Shown: piece after piece, positions 11,929-24,769 of the stretch
Position numbering within the stretch: the first letter of the stretch is position 1
Layout of the letters: each line of letters opens with the position of its first letter
Origin: Riptortus pedestris
Lineage: Eukaryota; Arthropoda; Insecta; Hemiptera; Alydidae
Direction of reading: 5' to 3'
Length of the DNA stretch: 64,000 nt
NCBI GenBank assembly: GCA_019009955.1
Contig: CM032229.1
Coordinates: 80,368,501-80,432,500, forward strand
Translations under genes and position numbers: made by a program
The notes under the pieces: generated by a model
What the model saw: the letters and a program-made list of their open reading frames with translations, nothing else
Database searches by the model: none
Told to the model about the DNA's origin: nothing

Positions 11929-12485
11929 ACAGATTTTTCTCATGGGAAATCAGCTATTGAGGCCGTACTCGCTAGGTGATTTTGAAAAAAGGTCCTCAAA
12001 TGTCCATCGATTCTATCCAGGAGATGATGAAAATGAGGTCCGTTCAAAACTATTTATATATGTTTGATCGTTACGAAACTCGATATTTAAACGTTTTATG
12101 TAAAACATAAGATAAAGTTTGTTATAGCCTGAAATCTTACGAATGGGAGGGGGATTTCGAAAAGTCTTAATACCTCTCTTATTATGCGTGAGATTGGAAA
12201 ATTTAATATTCTATAAATGCTGTCATGTATGGTTTTTCAGTATCTTGATTATTAACCGAGATATTATTATTATTATTATATTATTTTTTAAACCTCCCAC
12301 TCCTATTCATGCCCTATTAAGTAAGAATCACAGTAAGATGTTTATGTATCATCATAAGCCTCTTTAATTGAAGCTTAAATACCAATTATTGGATTCATTG
12401 AATTTTTACTTTTTGAGATAAATGCAAATACATGACGCACATGGGAAATCTGCTTTGTTAACGCAGCCCCTGCGTGGCGGAGTTT
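11929..12485 (+). mobile_element. HINE-like element without AT microsatellite
   Basis: The 5' end is a diverged palindrome (AACAGATTTTTCTCATGGGAAATCAGCT). The conserved 5' block runs straight into TTTGATCGTTACGAAACTCG with only a short ATTTATATAT. The 3' end is GGGAAATCTGCTTTGTTAAC, then the hairpin ACGCAGCCCCTGCGT, then GGCGGAGTTTT. Confidence 0.8.
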
Positions 12486-12729
12486 TATTTATTAACATCG
12501 CTTTGTTTTTTTGTGTGTGTTTTTATTTATTAATGTCCACTCGAATTTTAAATGTTGGCTTAAAGACATTAGATGCCGAATCAATGGAGTCCTTATATTG
12601 TTCACTCTCACTCAAAACTCCTCCAATTTAATTTTTACATTTTGAAATGAAGGGTATGTAGACGTTCTTTGATGAAATTTTCAAACCACCTTCTATTTCC
12701 GCCCTAGTGGATACAGGAGCTAATGCGGT

Positions 12730-12870
12730 TGTTCATATGAAGCCTCAAATAATTTCCTCAAATGACCATAGTTCTACCTGGAGATGACGAAAACGGTTTT
12801 ATGTATGTTTAATGCTCTATATACTGCAATTTTTGCCCTCGATATTTTAACATTTTATGTAAAACTATAG
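12730..12870 (+). mobile_element. HINE-like element, diverged 5' fragment
   Basis: TTTCCTCAAATGACCATAGTTCTACCTGGAGATGACGAAAA matches the 5' block. The remainder matches the body start (TTTTAACATTTTATGTAAAA) only weakly. Confidence 0.5.
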
Positions 12871-14616
12871 ATGAGTACGGTAACAGGCTTATCCACTTCT
12901 TTCAGCGCCTTATTTAAATTTCTCTCGTGAATTATATGTGTCATTTAACGATTGAAGTACTTCGCCAACCTAGGAGAGTGAGTGCGGGTTCCGTGCTAAA
13001 TTAACAATATTTACAGACGTATAATTGATTTTTCGTTGATCTGATTATGTTTTCGGATAAGAAAGGATTTCTTTCTCGAATGATTTACAAGTCAATTTCC
13101 CTAGCAGGATTCATCCTTTGAAAGAGAAAATTCGGAGAAAGTTGTTAAGCTGTAATAGCATGCCATAAGATAGTAAATAACCTTCTACAAATTGTGCTAT
13201 ACAAACTACGAGATGACAATAAAGATCATATAGATTTTCTATAGATAGCAATTTATGTTTAATTAAATACACTTACGATGTAATCATTTAGTACGGATAT
13301 TATCAGATGTCAAAATGCAAAGTAAATATTCGTATTAATTAAATTGGCTTCAGTCTCAATAAAAATTATTTCCATCGATCTTACTACAATACTTTCAATA
13401 AAGAACGAATCATTCGAAAGTATACTTTATTTCATCATCATGCAAGTAATGTAACTAAGGAGATTTTTCCCATTCTCGAACAACCAAGCCTGGTGAAATC
13501 ATCTTACATTCTATTCTCTTATTCTCCCAAAATTAAGAGGTCTAGAAAATAAGGATTTCAGATTTAATTTGGATCAGACGTGCATAGTTAAATAGAAAAT
13601 CAAGGGGAAGTCATGATTTATATGTGAATCATCATTCATTATTAGGTTATCGATGTACATATGAAGACGTTCGCGAAAATCACATCTTAATTAAAACCTC
13701 AATGCTAAAAACCCACTCACTCACACACGCGGACCCGCACACCAATCCTTTTGCCTATAAATATATATTTTCCTCTTAAGAAAGTCACACAAAAAGGGAA
13801 ATGTAAACCATTGCCTTTATGACATCAGGTATATATCCGATATTGTTGTTGTCCAAGGAAAATATAGAAAAAAAAAAAAATGTTCTAGATATTAAGGCAT
13901 ATTTTGGAACATGCAAAACCCTTGGATAAATAATCCGTGTAGAATAACTGTAATACACGATCCATGTTGTTATTACATTAGGAACATATAATGAATAACT
14001 GAGCAGTGAACGTCCTTTTCTATGGCAAAAGTGGTGGCATCACAAAACTTTCACTCAATGTCTTACAAGGACAGAGCCAAGGAGAGAACACTCCAAGAGA
14101 AAATCCTTCGCATTTCTGAAATAAACAATGAGAATAACAAGAGATCAGTGTACTCACAAAAAAATACATAAATCTATAAAAGTTGAAATACTAAAAGTAT
14201 TCAGATGGTTAACGCGCATAAGGTACTCCAGCAGTTTTAATTTAGCTGACGGTTGCCTTACCTCATAAAGACCACATTCCAACTCAAAATAATAAGAAGG
14301 GAAAACCTTTAAAATTAATTTAACAGAAACACACATTTAATTTGGAGCCCGTGAAAGTAATAAACGAAGAGTGAAATGCGTTTAAAAGAAAAATTAATGA
14401 AAACATTCATATGGTATTTGTTAAAATGGAGAAATCCCATAATATGTAATAATTTACAGTCGATGAGTTTAGCTACACAATCGATTTTATTACAATCAGA
14501 TTTCAATATGGTACATTTGCTTTAATAACTGACCAGCTGCCAAGCTGGACGCATTCTTCTAAATATTTAGCCTCTAAAGAGGAAGGGGGACGAAACATGT
14601 CGGACAAAAAATTAAA
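12871..14616. other. Unannotated AT-rich stretch
   Basis: Short frames at 14154-14772 (minus) extend partly into the next HINE-like copy and have no protein-like features. Confidence 0.4.
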
Positions 14617-15424
14617 AAAGTCCGTCAAGCAGGGGCTACGCAAACTAAGCAGATTTCCCTCGAGATGTTTAACAATAGATAAATCTACATTCTGATAACA
14701 CAATAGCACCGTCAACATCAAGTGAATAAATAGAAACGATAATAAGAAACCTCCAGACGGGAAGCACCTCAAACGTAAACAAACAGGTGTGCTAACTTCT
14801 CACAGGAAAGAAAAACAATTACAGAAATATATCAGAATATAACATATTAATTTATTTGAAAACTATTAACTATATCTAGTAGTATAATTTACAATGGATC
14901 AGAATAATTTTTATCTCAATCAATCAAATTTTAGTACTCCAAGAGCTTAAGAAGGGGATGGGGGTCACGATAACATAATTCCATTTATCTCGTATAAAGG
15001 TCTCTCGAAAACAATTTATGGCATTTAAGCTTCGAATAATGTGGTTTATTACATAACAGAATATAGTTTATGTAACATGAGTAGAAGTGGTGGTTTGCTG
15101 AATGCTGAATACTGAAAAATGCAAATATCTTGGTTAATATTCAAGATAGAGAATAAATGTGCATAACGATATTTATAATACATTTAATTTGCAGTAACAT
15201 TGGTTTTATACAAATTTTTGATCTCACGTACGGTAACGGAGATATTTCGAATTTTTGAAAATCCCCCCTCTAAACCCCCCCCCCCTCCCACTGGTCCGAT
15301 TTCAGTCATTAACGAACTTGATTTGTCTTTTTGCATAAAGCGTTTAAATATTGAGTTTGGTCACGATCAAACAAAAATTGCCACCGCTAGAGCTTTAACA
15401 GACAAATATATTTATAAATATATA

Positions 15425-15472
<48 letters not shown>

Positions 15473-15493
15473 GATCTCATTTTCGTCATCTCC

Positions 15494-15613
15494 ACTTATT
15501 GCAATGACAGACCTGGAGAGCCATGGGTACAGTGTCAAAGTTGCGATTTATGGGCTCATGTAGCCTGTGGAGGTTCTGAAGGTGACTATTATATTTGTGA
15601 TTTTTGCCGTTAA
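15494..15613 (+). pseudogene. PHD-like zinc-finger C-terminal fragment
   Basis: The frame reads CNDRPGE, then PWVQCQSCDLWAHVACGG, then YYICDFCR and a stop. This is a Cys4-His-Cys3-like cluster of the kind found at the extreme C-terminus of some pogo/jerky-type DDE transposases and related mobile-element proteins in insects. A polyadenylation-like AATAAATAAA lies about 80 bp after the stop (near 15690). Everything upstream of the finger is HINE-like sequence, so only the end of the gene is here. The family assignment is inference; a host PHD protein exon is the alternative. Confidence 0.6.
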
Positions 15614-15857
15614 TTTTTAATTGTGCAATACATTTAATGTGACCCATAACCATCACTTGTTCTCAAGATACCAAATTTGATTAACCTGAGAATAAATAAA
15701 ATTTTTGCTATCCTGAGCGCTTTTCATTTATTCCATAGTCAGGCATGTATAGAGAAATAAATAAGAAGTCCTATAATGTATCTTTGAGGTTTGTCACTCC
15801 TATATTTTTTAAATAAAACTTAAAAAACAAAGCGGGGGGCCACATTACCACCTTCTC

Positions 15858-15858
<1 letters not shown>
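15614..15858 (+). other. 3' trailer of the captured fragment
   Basis: Non-coding DNA between the zinc-finger stop and the second AT tract, with AATAAATAAAA near 15690 and GCGGGGGGCCACATTACCAC at about 15831-15850. The latter resembles neither flanking HINE-like sequence nor anything else in the window. It could be the 3' end of the donor transposon. Confidence 0.4.
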
Positions 15859-15923
<65 letters not shown>

Positions 15924-16042
15924 TTGAACGGACCCCATTTTCGTCATCTACTAGGTAGGATCGATGGCCTTCGAAGAAATTTTCCGAAAATCGTGGCATG
16001 AGTACGACCTCAATAGCTGATTTCCCTCAAGGGAAATCTGCT

Positions 16043-16996
16043 AATAAATAAGCTGTTTTTATTTAAATTAATCTTAGTTGTTAAAGCCACTCGATTTGTT
16101 TAAATCATCAAGGACAATATGGATAAGCATTTAGATGTGTTTATATAGACGAAGACTACCAAAACTGGATGTAGGTATAATGAGAGAGGCTGACTTAGTA
16201 TGGATTGTATGTATATTGAGTGTTAGGGATTATGGAATCCGGGAGGGGTGATTGGGAAGTCAATAGCTTACCGGGTATTGATGGCGGCTGCTGGTTGCAT
16301 TGCCTGCACTCAATGCTTGTCCCCTACCCACTGTCTCCTCTACAAACCACAAATACTAATACATATATATTGGCAGCTTTCCAATAACATTGTGGCTTTC
16401 ATTCCGTCCCACATTTATTATTCACTCTACTTGTTTAATACATACACGAGTACTTGAGTTAACTACATTTTTTAATAGGCGCATACAAATGTCAATGGAT
16501 TCCCTAATTCTAGACCTCACTTGAGAAAGTGACCGGTTCATTAACTATATAAACAGACAGTGTGAAAGTATGTGATATAATTAAACAGCGTGTGAATGAT
16601 TGGATATTCCAATCATCCGGTATGGGAATAGTAGAATATAAAAGACAATTTGAATAGACTTCCAGAGCAATCATTAGCTATGTTATACACGAAGAGCTAA
16701 TCAAGGGAATTTCTCAAGCACTGTTTTGTGAATTGAACAACCACGTTAGAATCAACCACTTTCTCAATATATCTGAAGTAGAACTTCTTCCCCGAGCAAA
16801 TTCAGTAATGATACAAAAATAAAACATAAGTTAACAAATACACTTATTAGAACAGAAAAATCTGAAACACAGCATCTCAGAATGAGGTGTGTAAACCCAA
16901 TGTAGGTTTCTCATGGGCTGGTATGAGACACAAATTAAATCATATCATATTCTCTATTCAATAATTATTTTGGACCCAATATTATTTATAATTCTT
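16043..16996. other. Unannotated stretch
   Basis: A 69-codon frame at 16248-16457 lies in a slightly GC-richer patch (16240-16340). It has no recognisable similarity. Confidence 0.4.
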
Positions 16997-17239
16997 CATA
17001 TTTTATGGCAAGGATCTCCAATAAAAAACATTTTTTTTTTGTGCAAACTTTATTGAAACTGCCCTACATTTTTCGTGGCTCATTTGACACCTCTTCAGAG
17101 GCTATCCATTTCTGAAGTGCTCGTTTCCCTTTTACATTTTAATTGCGACTGTCCTCAAAGAGGAGGTAATTGATCCTACGTGAGGACAGTTGGCACCGAA
17201 AAAAAAGTTTTTTATTGGAGATCCTTGCCATAAAATATG
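16997..17239. mobile_element. MITE with perfect 33-bp terminal inverted repeats
   Basis: 16997-17029 and 17207-17239 are exact inverted copies (core ATGGCAAGGATCTCCAATAA). The interior has no coding frame and holds its own inverted segment, CTGTCCTCA at about 17149 against TGAGGACAG at about 17180. Total length is 243 bp. Target duplication is unclear. The superfamily is not recognised. Confidence 0.8.
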
Positions 17240-20200
17240 AGGCATATATAATTATTCTTTTAATTAGAACCCTGTGTAACAACAACCAAACAGCAAGAAT
17301 TCATAATTCAAGCTGAATATGAAACGATTACTGATTTAATAGTACGAAATGAAAATCACTGAGTAGGATTACTGTAAGCTAAAAACACAAAAATTCAAAT
17401 AACTACGTAAATATTCTACTTAAAAAAAAATCTAATGATGTTGCCACCACATGACTTCCTTGTTCTCATTTCTCCAATGCATCGGGTTGAAAATAATATA
17501 GAAAATAATTTAAAAATATTTTTATGATAAAACAAAGAAGTTTCTTATACCAACCTTCTATATTTCTTCTAGGTATGGACAACTTTGCAATTTTTTTTAA
17601 CCATCTATTTCCCATACTCCCTTAGACGATTTCGTTCAAAAGGGTTGGCACACAACACCATTTCACAACAGTTCTTAATATGAAGTTTTAACATTCTATG
17701 GGTAATCGTCTTTGATTTAGTCGAGACAAGTCAAAATGGCTTACGGGAGAATCTAGACAGATAATTGAGCTGTAATCTGAAATCCGGCTAATTTTTCGCG
17801 ATGGCCATACTTCGTTCATTTCGCACAAGGAAATAAAAAAATGGCAGAAAAATAATTGTAATACATTACTTTACCAGCGAAATTAATCATAAAACATCCA
17901 GCTCGTATTAACGGAAATATATGCAATTTAACATTTGACCTCTCCCTAACACCTCCTAGTCCAATTTCGTCGTATAAAGATTATCTTTTAATTCCAAATG
18001 AATATGTATTCAATTGAAATGTTAATTGCAGTCCTCGTGAGTGGACCCAACATTTGGTGATAATATACAACGAGGTGCTGGCTTTTCTGGCTGATCGATA
18101 AGAAGCTCCAGGGTTGGGAAGGAAAACCATAAATACCTAATGAAATGGCGAACAACTTTTGAAACACAAAAGCGGTTGATCACCAGCTAGCGGATTTACA
18201 ATAAATATTTTATATCTATTTAATTATTCTTAAATGATTTAACTTTCAATGGTACTTTAAGGGGTTTTTTATTATTTATATTCTATTCTCATATATATAT
18301 ATATATTTATTCATACCATTGTCGTATTTTGTGATATCAACTTCAATATACTTGGCAGAATATGAGATGTACTTTTTAATAATGCATTGGCTCTGAAAGC
18401 ATCATGTATTTACATTTTTACTTCAATGATGATGTTTTGGTTACTACCAGCTAATGTAATTATTCCACTTTTTTCCGGAGATCATGCTTTCTAAAAATGT
18501 TTAAAACATTCTCAGTACTAAATTAGCTTAGAATAGAAGGTTTATTGAGTCAAAATCAACGTTATCTCTCATATTAGGCATCAATCAAATATTTTGGTGA
18601 TGGACTACACATTCGTAGCTAATTAATAGTATTAATTATAAAATATTAGCTGTAAGTTATTCAAAAGATAATATTCTATAAAGTCTTAAATAGTTTTGGA
18701 TCGAGAAAAAACTAACTTAAGTCGTCTGGACATTAGCACCGCAGTACATGAATACAAAATGTCTAAGCCCCCACTCCAAATGTAAATGGTAACATTTTTC
18801 TAAGACATGTAAGTTCCGCACATTAATACGTCTAGAAATAATTTCCAATTTTGGTTTTTGAACTCAATTTCATCCCCGTAGCCATAGTATTGGTCTTGCA
18901 GAGTCCACAAATTACAAATATTTTAACTATCCATAAAGGCAGCCAAAATTCCGAATTTTACTCCCTAAACCCTTAAGCGTTTCAAATTTATCAGTAAATA
19001 TTCTTCCAATTACTGAAATATTTAAAGGATTAATTATTGCAGGGAATTAACACAGTTCGCCTGTTTGCTGTGGGGGAAATGTAATGTTAATGTATTTTAT
19101 GATATTTAAATGGCTTTTGTAGTTGATAATGTCACGTATGTAAAATGATTATTTTTATTTGAATTATTTTACACATTTGCTTTTTTAAATACTTTTGGCT
19201 CTATTTTTTATAAAGGTGTCATATGCATAAGCGGTCCAATACAGGTGTAATGTCCTATTGCCCAATCATCATACTTAAATGCATAGAAATAGCATTTACA
19301 AGGTCATATATATTCAAAAATGTACTTCAATACATGGCTTGTTTTTGTCACATGTAGGGACTGTTAGTTATAATAATATAGTAATACTATAATAACCCTA
19401 TTTATTATTACGAGGCCATAATGGTTCGTTTATATACAAAAATACTAGTACAGTAAGTATTTCCAAATATTAGAAAGCCTTTATAAAAATGTTGGTTAAC
19501 CTAGAGCCCTGGGTTTAATTCTTGGTCAATAGAATATATTTAGTGAAGTACTATTTAAGTTAACAATATCAAGCCAATTGTTATTATCATTCATATCATT
19601 TGCTTGTAATGTTTATATATGTTGTTGCGAATAAACGAATAATTATTTAAAAAAAAAACAAAGGATCTTATATCTTGTTGTGGAAAGCCACTCATACTTA
19701 ACCGGGAAGATGACGTCCAACTCCGTATGTTAGAGAGTCCAGGGTTAGAGCAACCATTTTCTGTACTTCTGACAATTTTAAAATCACAGCCAATAATATT
19801 TTTTACCCTCCCTCAAAAAAGTAATCTTGATTATTACCAAAAAGTAATGTGTGTTAAAACAAAATTTCTTGCCAATCGTTAATTATTAATAGGAATAGAC
19901 AGGACGTCGTTTTGGTAGAAAGCATTCAAAAAGTCCACAAACACCCAGTACAAAAGTGAGGACTTCTTGGAGAAATAGGTTATGAAACATTTTGTCTAAA
20001 AGCAACTCCCCAATTTTGTTGGTTGTTTAATTAGAGGAGTACGATAGTCCTTCAACAACTTGTTAATAACGATTTGTCGACGAAATAAAAATATAGTTTA
20101 GCGTGAGTGCAGGTTGTAATGTAAAGCGGACTGATCTAAACGGAGTCAAGTGAAATCAACATGGTTGGTCTGGAAACTCCAATATGCTTATCTTGACATG

Positions 20201-21439
20201 GTAAAGTTTTAGTTGGCTTTAGAAGTAGTTTTACCAGTTGCATTATATATTTGAACTTTATGCTCCACTGACAGGGAACCTTCCCCACAAGATATATTAG
20301 GTCATAAACTGACATGCACATACCTCCATGGATCTTATTCAGTGGCTTCACACGTTGCAATATGTCTTCAAATAGTGGAAGAACAGTGCTGTAATTTGTT
20401 AACTTGTAAAGTAATTATATTCAAAGGATAAATTAACTGAAAACACTTACATTCAAGTACCTCTAAATTGCTAGCAGGAAGCCCTAATATAAGAATTTGA
20501 AGATCTTTCGCATTAAATATAAATATTCACTGGAAATAAAGAAAGAAAACCCAGACATTTCCCCTATTGCACAGCTGTAATTAATATGATTACTTTGCCA
20601 AGTGCTCAGATTTAATTATTAAAACTGTTGGTTATATTTCACCAGAATTACTAATTTTTTCTCCTTTTCTTCTCTTCCAGCCGTTAGAAACTACATCGGG
20701 GGTTTGTAATTATTTATACTTTAATCGTGTTTATTATCATCTGTTAAAATAGACTTAATTGGGCTCTTACTGAAGATATGTTTTCCTGTTGCCAGATTTA
20801 GAATACTTCCCTAATACTAAAACATGAGAAAAAGAGTTACCATTAAACTCCAGTCACAGCAATCTCCACTTTAATAAATTTATGCATTTAAAACTTTTAA
20901 TACAACAATTCAGAATGTTATTTGGCACTAGGAATTAACATCTACAATTTCAAGACAATGAGAATGAGTCTCATAAACTGAAGAAGAAGTTGAAGAACAG
21001 TTAAACTTGACTAAAATCAGTATATGTTTTTTTGTATCAATCTAGTTTATTAAATAAACGTAGAAAGATTGTAATTCTGATCTAACTGTATTCAATATTA
21101 TAAATGTGCAATTAAAAATGTAGTATAAAAAAATGTAATCCAGAAAACAAGTCAGACAATCCAGAATTTATGGTTTTTATGATTAAAATATTAACAAACG
21201 TGACTGAAAGCTAATGATAAAAATTTACTGTCTTTAACCCTTCTGACAACATCAAAAATATTTGTAAAGAACAGTGATAAAATATTATTAAATGAAATAT
21301 GTCACACGTTTCATAATATTTATAAAAGTATCGGATAGTTAATTTTGCAAAAAATTAAATTTCAAAATCAAAAAATGTTAATATAAAGCGAATTTATAAA
21401 TTGTGGGAGGATCTTTTCTCTTTCCTTGCTCGAATAATA
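17240..21439. other. Unannotated AT-rich stretch
   Basis: Mostly featureless. A degenerate SINE-like piece may lie at 19500-19560 (AACCTAGAGCC...TTTATTTAGTGAAG-like). A short segment with a good acceptor tract is at about 20660-20710 (see findings). Confidence 0.35.
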
Positions 21440-21600
21440 ATATGATGGGCGTGGGAAAGAGAAATTTCGTGGTTCGAGCCGACGGGGACCTCTAATTTAA
21501 AGCAAGTGGTTCCTCTTAACCGGCTGAAATCAATATGTCTCGTCTGGAGCGGCGGACTATCACTTTTGCTTCTAGACTTACTTCTATATCTTGCACAGTT
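21440..21600 (+). repeat. Dispersed repeat B, tRNA-like patch
   Basis: Contains GTGGTTCGAGCCGACG (B-box-like) and then GCAAGTGGTTCCTCTTAACC and TGAAATCAATATGTCTCG. These match 25085-25205 read in reverse (GCGAAGTGGTTGG..., TGAAATCAATATGTCC). Two diverged copies in opposite orientation indicate a dispersed repeat, possibly a SINE head. Confidence 0.45.
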
Positions 21601-23054
21601 AGTGTTAAATATTAAAAAGGCTATAATTTAAATACTTTCTCACTTTCTTTTCACTATTTTACTTTTATGCTTCCTTCATCGTTATAAACAAGAAAATTCA
21701 CACAAATAAACAACCGTTCTAACAACTAATTAACTAGTTGATTCTACTTTTATGGGTTCTCTTTGATGATTGGCCGATAAGCTAATTCATTATAGCGCTA
21801 ACCCGTTTTGAAGGCCTAAAGAGGAGGAAAAAACAAAAAAATCATGGCATAGAAGAAAATATAATGAATAAAACAAATATAGTCAATATTAAAAGTATTT
21901 TAAATATAACAGTAACCCCAAAAGAGAATCTCACTTATTTATTAAGGATTAATTAATGTCAAAAACTCATAAAAAAATATTAATAAGTTTTGATTATACC
22001 AATAATTACTTCTGAAGACAGTAATTATTAACTGTTTTTATTTTAAGAATTTTCTACTGATTTTTCCCCTTGAGTATATATTCCACTCTTTAATTCTTGA
22101 TTCTAGTTTTAATTGACTTATTGTATTGTATATATATATATATATATATTAAACGTTACAAATACAGGTTTATTAAAGGTAATTTATTATTTTATCGAAT
22201 GATTACCACGAATAGCCCTTGAATAAAACTGTTTTCAATCAAAACGACCAAAATATTTTCGGCTGTAACTAAAAATATAAATTGAAGAAAAATACACAAA
22301 ATTTAATAGCATATACAATATGTAACCCTACATAGATATTCAGTTTAGTTGCCTGGCAGAACACAGGTTAGAAAACCTAGGTATTAGAGTAACATTTAGA
22401 AAGTGTCAATCGATTAAGTATTTTCCTTTATAAAATAACCTGTAAGCTACCTAAATTTTAAATATAACTATGTTTATTTTAGAAATCTCCAATAGATCTG
22501 CTTTGGGAACCATTGTTGAAGCTGGAGGTAAATGAACAGCAGGACCATCTCAGTCCAGCTCTTCTTTAGGAAATATTCACAAACGATTCATATATACACC
22601 AAATGTTTCCAAATCCACTGCTATCATTCAATTAATATTTATTCTTCAACAACCCATCTTACAAACCTGATAATTTGCACATTCCATTCTCCTATACTAT
22701 CTGATCTGTTCATCATTCGTGATTGGATGCCGGGGAACGGTCACATAATTTCTCGATTATTTTTTCTCAGGAGAACATTTCGAAAACGAAATACATGTTG
22801 TTTATTAAGTAATTGCATGGCTTATAGTCTAAAGTATTTAAACGCTTTAAATACTTTTTTAAATACTCGCTTCAAAGCAGCCAAAGATTTACACAGTTCT
22901 CTGAAGAATTTCAAAGTATTTGAGTTCATCAAGTATAACAAATATTCCTGTGAGTTCTGGGCTCATAATATAAATAATCTTTAACTTTTAATTTGGAAAG
23001 TATGACCTATTTAAATTCAATTAACCAATCAATGACAGAAGGCCAACAAAAATG

Positions 23055-23300
23055 GAAGCTTGAAATGGTTTTTAAAATCATTTTTATTCACCCATTAGTT
23101 TCGAGTCCACTAGGCACCTAATCAGGAAAAAATATAGTACAAATAGGTGACAAAACTAACGGGTACATCGTTTTAAAGGACCTTCCATAAGCCGTACCTG
23201 TTAGACAATGGCTTTCATAGTATGGCGAGTCAAGTAAGCTGATTTATATTGATACGTCACTAAATAAAAATATATCGATAATTCCTAATGAAGTGTAGCC
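23055..23300 (-). repeat. Dispersed repeat A, second copy
   Basis: Reverse-strand counterpart of 10665-10890. Here the hammerhead-like core is changed: CTGATTA (23120-23126) replaces CTGATGA, while GAAAC (23098-23102) is kept and preceded by GACTC. Confidence 0.6.
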
Positions 23301-23624
23301 TGAGTTGTAAATGAGAAATTTATAATTGAACGACCATCCCTTTACAGTTTCTGATAAATTCAAAAATATATAACTCACGTGTTTAATCTCTATTTTCTTA
23401 TTGACCACCTTTTATTAAATTTAGGAATTTCCACATTCATGTGGTGCAATAGCACTGTTGTGTTAGTTATAATCCACGTCTTGATCGGCGTTTCTTCTCC
23501 CACTCTTCTCCCATCTGAGAACTCATTTAACATGATATTCCGGTATTCGGCCGTTACCCGTCTGTTCCCGTATAGAGCAACTGTGATCCTCTACGGCGCT
23601 AACAAAACCAGACCCGGGTGGGTG

Positions 23625-23843
23625 TTAGTGATGTCTACTTGTTGGCATTAACATATACTTTGAATGGCTAATGGTTTTCTTTATACCATTTACATATGTT
23701 ATTATAGAAAGTCCTCCAGCCCGCAGGTCAACTTGCCAGCATTCAGCTTCTCCATAGTGAACTTGATAGCTTTTCAAGTGGTTTAAAGCTTTCCTGAATC
23801 CTCTCGGTCCACCGTCCAATGGACCAGAGCATCGACGGCACAT
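23625..23843 (-). CDS. Unrecognised 72-codon ORF in a GC-richer patch
   Basis: Starts at an ATG (23841-23843): MCRRCSGPLDGGPRGFRK..., with the most protein-like part at about residues 1-50 (charged, Cys/Gly-rich). Composition of 23440-23850 is clearly less AT-rich than its neighbours, suggesting an exon or mobile-element fragment. No family is recognised. Confidence 0.2.
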   Translation of the reverse strand: MCRRCSGPLDGGPRGFRKALNHLKSYQVHYGEAECWQVDLRAGGLSIITYVNGIKKTISHSKYMLMPTSRHH

Positions 23844-24239
23844 AGAACTTACGTCTTCTCTTTAATCATCTCGTTCACTAGTATCCATGAAGAAATGAAC
23901 TGATTACAACGGTGCCCCAATATTCCTTACTTGCTTCTGCTAATAAAAGATACACTGAATCTTGGTGTAATGAGATATTCATCTCTCCTCTCTCCCTCCC
24001 ACGCCCCTACTGAGACGTTACCACACAAATTGTAAATATTGAAATTATTTTTTTAAAGTTCTAATTTATGAGATAAATTACTAGGAGTCAATTTAAATAA
24101 GAGTATGGAAAGTGGTAATTGCCGGAGCAAAATCATTTGAGTAAGTTCCTAAAGACGGATCTATTATTCAATTTAATACATACCTATGTACATTTTGTTG
24201 CGAAGACTACGTACATGTAAAATTAAACAGAGTTAATCA

Positions 24240-24570
24240 CATACTTTAGGAAGCACGAAGGAGATGAAAGGAGCCGACCGATGGATGATTATTGGTGCCC
24301 GAATTGCCTACTGGGGCTGGTTCTGTTCTACGCGTCTAGTCCCTTCGAGACAGTTTCCTTTGATGTCGCCGCTCCTCTATAAAAGCGTACAGCTCGCCCC
24401 GACAGTTTAGTTTGTTCTCAGCTCTCTTTAAGTGATCAACAGTGCGTTCAGTGCAGCTTCAGTGAACAGTGCGTTTTCGTTGAAGTGCGGTAAAGTATTT
24501 TATGTGAAGAAGAGTGTTGTGCCGCGATTCTGTAAAGAACAGTATAGTGCCGTGCTTAAGTGATTTTTGC
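24240..24570 (+). repeat. LTR-like promoter segment, partial
   Basis: Contains CTATAAAAG (about 24377-24385) followed by a run rich in CAGTG motifs. It matches 25286-25813 in reverse through GCGGTAAAGT, TTTTATGTGAAGAA and AACAGTATAGTGCCGTG. It ends abruptly at a HINE-like fragment (24571). It fits the promoter and start of an LTR retrotransposon's repeat. Confidence 0.5.
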
Positions 24571-24769
24571 ATAAGCCGAGATATTTGCATTTTTCTGTTC
24601 TCAGCTTCTGAGATGAGATCGGCTAACTTCGGGTCTAGTTGTGAATTTCCGTCAAGAGCTAGTTCGGGCCGTTCCCGTAACTGTTTGACTCTCTATTCTG
24701 AAATTTCTTTATTGTAAAACTTCACGTGGGAAATCTGCTTAGTTTACGCAGCCCCTGCGTGACGGACTT
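24571..24769 (+). mobile_element. HINE-like element, 3' fragment
   Basis: Starts in the body (GCCGAGATATTTGCATTTTT). It has the module-A tail (GCTAACTTCGGGT...TTCGGGCCGTTCCCGTAACTG), then the GGGAAATCTGCTTAGTTTAC subterminal repeat, a perfect hairpin and GACGGACTT. The 5' part is replaced by LTR-like DNA. Confidence 0.8.

Larger units (their letters stand above)
14617..16042 (-). mobile_element. HINE-like element carrying a foreign gene fragment
   Basis: A complete long copy. The 3' hairpin end is at 14617-14660, the body runs to about 15428, and an (AT)n tract (15429-15470) and the first 24 bp of the 5' block (to 15493) follow. Then comes about 365 bp of unrelated DNA, a second (TA)n tract (15861-15920), and a complete 5' block with terminal palindrome ending at 16042. 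The duplicated AT tract and 5'-block start on either side of the foreign DNA show that it lies inside the element. Confidence 0.8.

Noticed and set aside
12422..12631. 69-codon frame
   Set aside because: It starts in the 3' terminus of a HINE-like element and has no protein-like continuation.
14503..14772. 89-codon minus-strand frame
   Set aside because: It is read through the HINE-like 3' terminus. A similar frame appears at 36323-36589 because the same element is present there, not because a gene is shared.
15200..15480. Upstream part of the 137-codon frame ending in the zinc finger
   Set aside because: This part is HINE-like body and an (AT)n tract translated by chance. Only the last 40 or so codons look like protein.
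22532..22984. 150-codon frame, the longest without repeat bias outside named elements
   Set aside because: Composition follows the AT-rich background (Ile, Asn, Phe, Leu, Ser), no motif is recognisable and no conserved neighbour is seen. Probably a chance frame.
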